Shown: in pieces, positions 7,159-7,314 of the stretch | How the letters are laid out: every line of letters begins with the position of its first letter | Numbering within the stretch: position 1 is the stretch's first letter | From: WS-7 sp035635575 | Lineage (GTDB): Bacteria; Eisenbacteria; RBG-16-71-46; SZUA-252 | Length of the DNA stretch: 7,314 nucleotides | Assembly: GCA_035635575.1 (NCBI GenBank) | Contig: DASQAV010000044.1 | Location: 1-7,314, forward strand | Direction of reading: 5' to 3' | Position numbers and translations under genes: made by a program | Notes under the pieces: model-generated | Told to the model about the DNA's origin: nothing | Seen by the model: only the letters and a program-made list of their open reading frames with translations | The model's database searches: none

Positions 7159-7266
7159 TGCGGCCCGTGTCGCGCGAGGGCCGCATTCACCGCCGCACGA
7201 GACGTCAGATCGGAAACGATGCCGATGGCTGAATCGGACCAGACACGGGCCATTCGGCTTCTTTTT
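7159..7266 (+). ncRNA. Candidate structured RNA or attenuator (speculative)
   Basis: There is no convincing gene in 7084-7314; the 73-codon minus frame has no recognisable features. Three pairings compete: TGCGGCCC/GGGCCGCA (7159-7166 with 7178-7185), GGCCCGTGTC/GACACGGGCC (7162-7171 with 7242-7251) and GCCGATGGC/GCCATTCGGC (7221-7229 with 7249-7258, one bulged T). The last is followed at once by TTCTTTTT. A fourth, TTCCGATCT/AGATCGGAA (7124-7132 with 7207-7215), crosses the long helix. This could be a small RNA or a leader for a gene beyond the window; it matches no RNA family I recognise, and GC-rich DNA gives some chance repeats. Confidence 0.25.
7221..7266 (+). terminator. Intrinsic terminator-like hairpin with T tract
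   Basis: GCCGATGGC (7221-7229) pairs with GCCATTCGGC (7249-7258), leaving one bulged T, and is followed directly by TTCTTTTT (7259-7266). This is the best T tract after a stem in the window. No gene ends nearby, since the lipoprotein stop is 200 bp upstream behind its own hairpin. It therefore ends either read-through or a separate short transcript. Confidence 0.45.
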
Positions 7267-7314
7267 CGGCACCCCGGATCGAGACGTGCCGTTCCCTCTC
7301 CAATCAAATGCGGC

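Noticed and set aside
7124..7215. TTCCGATCT and AGATCGGAA resemble the end of a common sequencing adapter
   Set aside because: Only 9 bases match and the flanks do not continue as adapter, so assembly contamination is unlikely.
7086..7307. 73-codon minus-strand frame at the right end
   Set aside because: No recognisable motif, no clear ribosome site, and it overlaps the inverted repeats and the T-tract hairpin.

Overview
This GC-rich 7.3 kb window reads as ordinary chromosomal DNA from an uncultured bacterium of the FCB-like kind. The large secreted protein ends in a FlgD-Ig/T9SS-type C-terminal domain and has a calcium-loop N-terminus and FG-GAP repeats. This style is common in Bacteroidetes-related and 'Candidatus Eisenbacteria'-like genomes. 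The taxonomic call is inference; no rRNA or marker gene is present. I see no mobile element, CRISPR array, tRNA or rRNA.

The left 5.5 kb is coded on the minus strand. From right to left it holds a SAM-dependent O-methyltransferase (4840-5541) followed by a hairpin, then a 961-residue secreted FG-GAP propeller protein (1749-4634) with its own promoter-like -10 box. Next comes, 28-88 bp further depending on the start, a 3'-truncated gene (1-1660) for a fusion of a glucosamine-6-phosphate deaminase (NagB) domain and a PIG-L/LmbE-type deacetylase domain.

The right part is coded on the plus strand. A two-TM bacterial PH-domain protein (5643-6155) diverges from the methyltransferase. After a roughly 310 bp hairpin-containing gap comes a small lipoprotein (6467-7018) whose C-terminal half looks like the chagasin/I42 cysteine-peptidase-inhibitor fold. 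The last 230 bp have no convincing gene but hold several interlocking perfect inverted repeats and a hairpin followed by a T tract, so a structured RNA or attenuator is possible.

The genes do not form one clear pathway. The most notable points are: (1) the NagB domain lacks two residues of the E. coli catalytic and phosphate site while fused to a deacetylase domain that keeps its metal ligands; (2) the surface protein has exactly seven evenly spaced Ca-binding FG-GAP motifs; (3) the chagasin-like lipoprotein has altered inhibitor loops; (4) the right-hand non-coding end is structured.
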